NCBI GenBank assembly: GCA_050251415.1
Contig: JBFWMT010000077.1
Location: 1-8,321 of the forward strand
From: UBA8514 sp050251415
GTDB lineage: Bacteria; Bacillota; Clostridia; Lachnospirales; Anaerotignaceae
Length of the DNA: 8,321 nucleotides
Direction: 5' to 3'
Shown here: positions 6,104-8,321 of the stretch, piece by piece
How the letters are laid out: every line of letters begins with the position of its first letter
How positions within the stretch are numbered: the first letter of the stretch is position 1
Notes under the pieces: model-generated
The model's database searches: none
What the model was told of the DNA's origin: nothing
What the model saw: only the letters and a program-made list of their open reading frames with translations
Position numbers and translations under genes: made by a program

Positions 6104-6747
6104 TTTTCTACCTCCTTAATCAGCTTTCGTATTTGGTCTATTACGTTCATTATTCTTTCATGCTCCATCTTCATTGAAACCCTGTTCACTATTACCCTTG
6201 CACTAAGTGGACAAATATCCTCCAAAACCTCAAGGCCGTTTTCTTTTAGTGTTGCACCGCTTTCCACAATATCAACTATAACATCGGAAAGACCAACAAT
6301 TGGTGCAAGTTCTACCGATCCATTCAGCTTTATAATTTCAACAGTCTGCTGTTTTTGGTGATAAAAGTAGTCTGTGGCAATTTTAGGGTATTTTGTGGCA
6401 ACACGAAGGGTATGGCATTTATCCATTTTTTCTCGCATTTCGGGTAAGCCAGCCACAGCCATTTTACACTTGCCAAGGTTAAGGTCTAGCATTTCATAAA
6501 TATTTCTGTCTTCTTCCAAAATTGTATCTTTTCCAACAACGCCAATATCTGCGGCCCCATGCTCTACATATGTAGGAACATCACTGGTTTTTGCCAAAAA
6601 TATTTTTAACCCTAGTTCCTCATTCACAAATATAAGCTTTCTGCTTTTTTCTTTCATTTCCTCACAAGGCATACCAATTCTTTCAAGCAAATCCATGGTT
6701 TGTTCGGCAAGCCGTCCCTTCGCAAGGGCAAATGTTAAATATCTCAT
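6100..6747 (-). CDS. hisG: ATP phosphoribosyltransferase, short catalytic form
   Basis: First committed step: condenses ATP and PRPP to phosphoribosyl-ATP. At 215 residues it is the short form (HisG_S), which lacks the roughly 80-residue C-terminal regulatory domain of the long form and needs HisZ for activity and histidine feedback inhibition (family knowledge). Seen: the N-terminal FALAKGRLAEQT (6-17), ADIGVVGKDTI (66-76), and the PRPP-binding loop DIVESGATLKENGL (159-172). Its start overlaps the hisZ stop by four bases (ATGA), with a GGGAGG ribosome binding site inside hisZ. Its stop overlaps the hisD start in the same way, so hisZ-hisG-hisD are translationally coupled. The hisZ-hisG overlap suits two subunits of one hetero-octameric enzyme. 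Confidence 0.97.
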   Translation of the reverse strand: MRYLTFALAKGRLAEQTMDLLERIGMPCEEMKEKSRKLIFVNEELGLKIFLAKTSDVPTYVEHGAADIGVVGKDTILEEDRNIYEMLDLNLGKCKMAVAGLPEMREKMDKCHTLRVATKYPKIATDYFYHQKQQTVEIIKLNGSVELAPIVGLSDVIVDIVESGATLKENGLEVLEDICPLSARVIVNRVSMKMEHERIMNVIDQIRKLIKEVEK

Positions 6748-8030
6748 TTTTCTTCCTCCCTCTGTGGCTTAACCAAATCGTCAATTGTAATATCAGAGGT
6801 CATTACGCCTATCTCGTCTAAAATTTTTACGTATTTTATGTTTACCGCATCCACAAAGTACAAAAGACTTTCCATTCCTCGTTTCTTTGCATAGCTAAGG
6901 TTTTCTTCAAAGTCTTCGCCTATAAGGCTATTTTCTAACTTAATTCCACTTTCTCTGTACACATCTGCTATTTTAAGTGCCGACGCCCTGCCTTCAGCCG
7001 TATATGCAACCATTGCATTTGTACCCTCAACACCCAAATCCACATTGTTGTTTTCAAGTACACTTAAAACCTCGTTTATCTTTATACCAAAACCAACGGC
7101 AGGAATTTTTTTACCAAACTGCTGTACAAGGTTGTCATAACGACCGCCGTCTACAATAGAATACCCCGTACCATAGGTATATCCTCTAAAAATAATGCCC
7201 GTGTAATAATTAAGGCTGTTAACCATGCCCAGGTCAAACACCACATAATCCTCCACACCGTACAATTTAAGGCTGTCATAAAGATTTTCCATTTCTTTAA
7301 GTGCTGTTAATGCTTCCTCGCTTTTTGTAAGACGAACTGCCTCAGCAATTACGTTTTTTGTACCAACCATTTTAGGCAGTTTTATAAAAAGCTGTTTAAT
7401 GTTCTCATTCATTTCTTTGTCTTCAATCAGACTTTCAACGCCAACATAATTTCTTTTTGCAACCATGTTTTTAAGCTCATTGCAGTCCTCTGGCAAAAGA
7501 CCAGTTTCTTCTAAAATACTATTAAAAAAGTTAACTTGACCTATGTGCAGTCTAAATTCCTTAACACCCGATGCAAGTATGCTTTTTACTGCAATGGCTA
7601 TTACCTCTGCATCGGCATCTGTGCTGTCCACACCCATAAGTTCAATGCCTGCTTGGGCAAGCTCGCATAATTTGCCCTGATAGCTTTCGCTGTAACGAAA
7701 AGCATTTCCAAAATATGAAAATCTTAATGGCCCCGTCACTTTGGCATATGCTGTTGCGGCAATCCTTGCTATTGGCGGTGTCATGTCACTTCTAAGGGCA
7801 AGGGAGCTTCCGTTTCTATCAAAAAACCGAAACATCTGCTTAGGGCTTGTACTTCCCATTTTTTCATCAGAAAAAACCTCAATATATTCAAACATAGGGC
7901 TTTCCACAGCATTGTAACCATAACCCTCAAATACTTTTTCAATTCTTGCACAAACTTCTTTTTTTGCCATTGCCTCCTGGGGCAAAATATCTCTTACACC
8001 AATAGGTGTATGCAGTTTAATGTTCAACAT
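6744..8030 (-). CDS. hisZ: ATP phosphoribosyltransferase regulatory subunit
   Basis: HisZ is a catalytically inactive paralogue of histidyl-tRNA synthetase that activates short HisG and carries histidine feedback control. Seen: the class II synthetase-like start TPIGVRDILP (8-17), the HisZ-type LALRSDMTPPIARI (77-90), FGNAFRYSE (107-115), DLGMVNSLNYYTGIIFRGY (266-284) and GGRYDNL (295-301). HisRS would instead carry LRPE-type and strict GR.REF motif 2 residues. Here that stretch reads YQGKLCELAQAG. The product is 428 residues, at the long end for HisZ; residues 336-428 form a C-terminal region resembling a degenerate anticodon-binding domain. Short HisG directly downstream supports HisZ over HisS. 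The ATG lies nine bases after a GGAGG ribosome binding site, and it is the first gene of the operon. Confidence 0.94.
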   Translation of the reverse strand: MLNIKLHTPIGVRDILPQEAMAKKEVCARIEKVFEGYGYNAVESPMFEYIEVFSDEKMGSTSPKQMFRFFDRNGSSLALRSDMTPPIARIAATAYAKVTGPLRFSYFGNAFRYSESYQGKLCELAQAGIELMGVDSTDADAEVIAIAVKSILASGVKEFRLHIGQVNFFNSILEETGLLPEDCNELKNMVAKRNYVGVESLIEDKEMNENIKQLFIKLPKMVGTKNVIAEAVRLTKSEEALTALKEMENLYDSLKLYGVEDYVVFDLGMVNSLNYYTGIIFRGYTYGTGYSIVDGGRYDNLVQQFGKKIPAVGFGIKINEVLSVLENNNVDLGVEGTNAMVAYTAEGRASALKIADVYRESGIKLENSLIGEDFEENLSYAKKRGMESLLYFVDAVNIKYVKILDEIGVMTSDITIDDLVKPQREEEK

Positions 8031-8067
8031 AGATTCATTCCTCCACTTTATTACGCTATTGCTTCAC

Positions 8068-8086
8068 TATACTAAAGTACAGTATA
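8068..8086 (-). promoter_or_regulatory. Operator-like inverted repeat over the his promoter -10 and start
   Basis: TATACT (8086-8081) and AGTATA (8073-8068) on the minus strand form a perfect 6-bp inverted repeat with a 7-base spacer. It covers the -10 box and the predicted start. The same nine bases, TATACTAAA, occur on the plus strand at 8068-8076 and on the minus strand at 8134-8126, flanking the promoter. A histidine-responsive repressor of the TrpR-like HisR/YerC family, known to control his genes in some Firmicutes, is one candidate binder. This is inference, since the motif was not matched to a database. Confidence 0.45.
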
Positions 8087-8109
8087 TATATACTTCTCTT
8101 TTTTGTCAA
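8081..8109 (-). promoter_or_regulatory. Promoter of the his operon
   Basis: Minus-strand TTGACA (8109-8104), a perfect -35 hexamer, is followed after exactly 17 bp by TATACT (8086-8081), a 5/6 match to the -10. Predicted transcription starts near 8073, giving an untranslated leader of about 43 bases before hisZ. The leader is too short for a T-box or an attenuator, and I see no AGGGTGGNACCGCG-like T-box sequence. Control is therefore more likely by a repressor at the DNA level. The spacer and -10 include a perfect 14-bp palindrome (8081-8094). Confidence 0.85.
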
Positions 8110-8200
8110 ATATTTTTATTGAATTTTTAGTATAATGGAAATTTTTTGCTTTTGCACTACTCACTATTCCCTTAGTTTACCATACTATTCCTGCATGTAC

Positions 8201-8321
8201 GTGCGTCCGTAAGGACTTTCTAGTATCGCCCATAAGTGGGTATTGGATTAAAGAGAAATCTAATTGGTTAGCCGACTTACCAGTAGCCGAAAGGTCAATG
8301 GGAACAAAGCACGTCGGAAAA
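8201..8321 (+). mobile_element. 5' end of a group II intron (domain I, continues past the window)
   Basis: The plus strand from 8201 begins with GTGCG, the group II intron 5' consensus. It continues with the hairpin GTCC-GTAA-GGAC (8205-8216, GNRA loop) and a second hairpin CCCA-TAAG-TGGG (8229-8240). A conserved domain I block follows, closed by CCGAC (8272-8276) pairing with GTCGG (8313-8317). Inside it are CC-GAAA-GG (8287-8294) and GGGAACAAAGCACG (8300-8313). From memory this order and wording closely follow the start of the Lactococcus Ll.LtrB intron and its relatives, so a mitochondrial-like (IIA-type) intron is likely, though the class is not certain. The maturase/reverse transcriptase gene and the 3' end would be beyond 8321. 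The intron points away from the his operon, and its 5' junction lies 91 bp upstream of the his -35 box. Confidence 0.85.

Noticed and set aside
6744..8030. Possibility that the first gene is a true histidyl-tRNA synthetase (hisS)
   Set aside because: The motif RSDMTPPIAR, the altered motif 2 region and the directly following short hisG fit HisZ. A genuine HisRS would carry different motif 2 and histidine-binding residues.
8131..8136. Perfect TATAAT on the plus strand facing the intron
   Set aside because: There is no acceptable -35 box 16-18 bp upstream (that position reads AAATAT), and TTGTCA is 22 bp away. Such hexamers are common in AT-rich DNA.
8031..8200. Search for a T-box riboswitch or a His-codon leader peptide upstream of hisZ
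   Set aside because: No T-box sequence, terminator/antiterminator pair or run of histidine codons is visible, and the predicted leader is only about 43 bases long.
8135..8212. Plus-strand frame starting at ATG 8135 and running 22 codons up to the intron junction
   Set aside because: It would make an interrupted gene split in phase 0, but no ribosome binding site precedes the ATG and the translation resembles no protein. The open stretch is short enough to be chance.

Overview
This window is almost entirely a minus-strand histidine biosynthesis operon. It comes from an AT-rich genome, very probably an anaerobic Firmicute of the class Clostridia. The evidence for that is the low GC content, strong AGGAGG-type ribosome binding sites before nearly every gene, the short HisG paired with HisZ, and a neighbouring addA helicase-nuclease gene of Firmicutes type. 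I cannot name a genus.

Layout in transcription order, right to left. Positions 8201-8321 carry the first ~120 bases of a group II intron on the plus strand; it runs out of the window. A near-consensus minus-strand promoter (8081-8109) is overlapped by inverted half-sites that look like an operator. The genes then follow tightly packed: hisZ, hisG, hisD, a 124-bp gap, hisB, hisH, hisA, hisF, hisI and hisE. After hisE come an overlooked 38-codon gene for a single-pass membrane peptide (1190-1306) and a strong intrinsic terminator (1149-1179). Downstream, also on the minus strand, are an unrecognised aromatic-rich 202-residue protein (447-1055) and the N-terminal 141 residues of AddA (1-423), cut by the window edge.

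HisZG starts the pathway from PRPP and ATP. HisE and HisI convert PR-ATP to ProFAR, HisA isomerises it to PRFAR, HisHF forms imidazole glycerol phosphate, HisB dehydrates it, and HisD makes histidine at the end. The aminotransferase (hisC) and histidinol-phosphate phosphatase are not here. The 124-bp gap between hisD and hisB is where hisC often lies in related operons, and it shows only a candidate promoter and a small inverted repeat.

The points most worth a second look are the unannotated small membrane peptide as last cistron of the his operon, the operator-like repeats with no T-box leader, the intron beside the his promoter, the missing hisC, and the unknown protein directly ahead of addA where addB would be expected.
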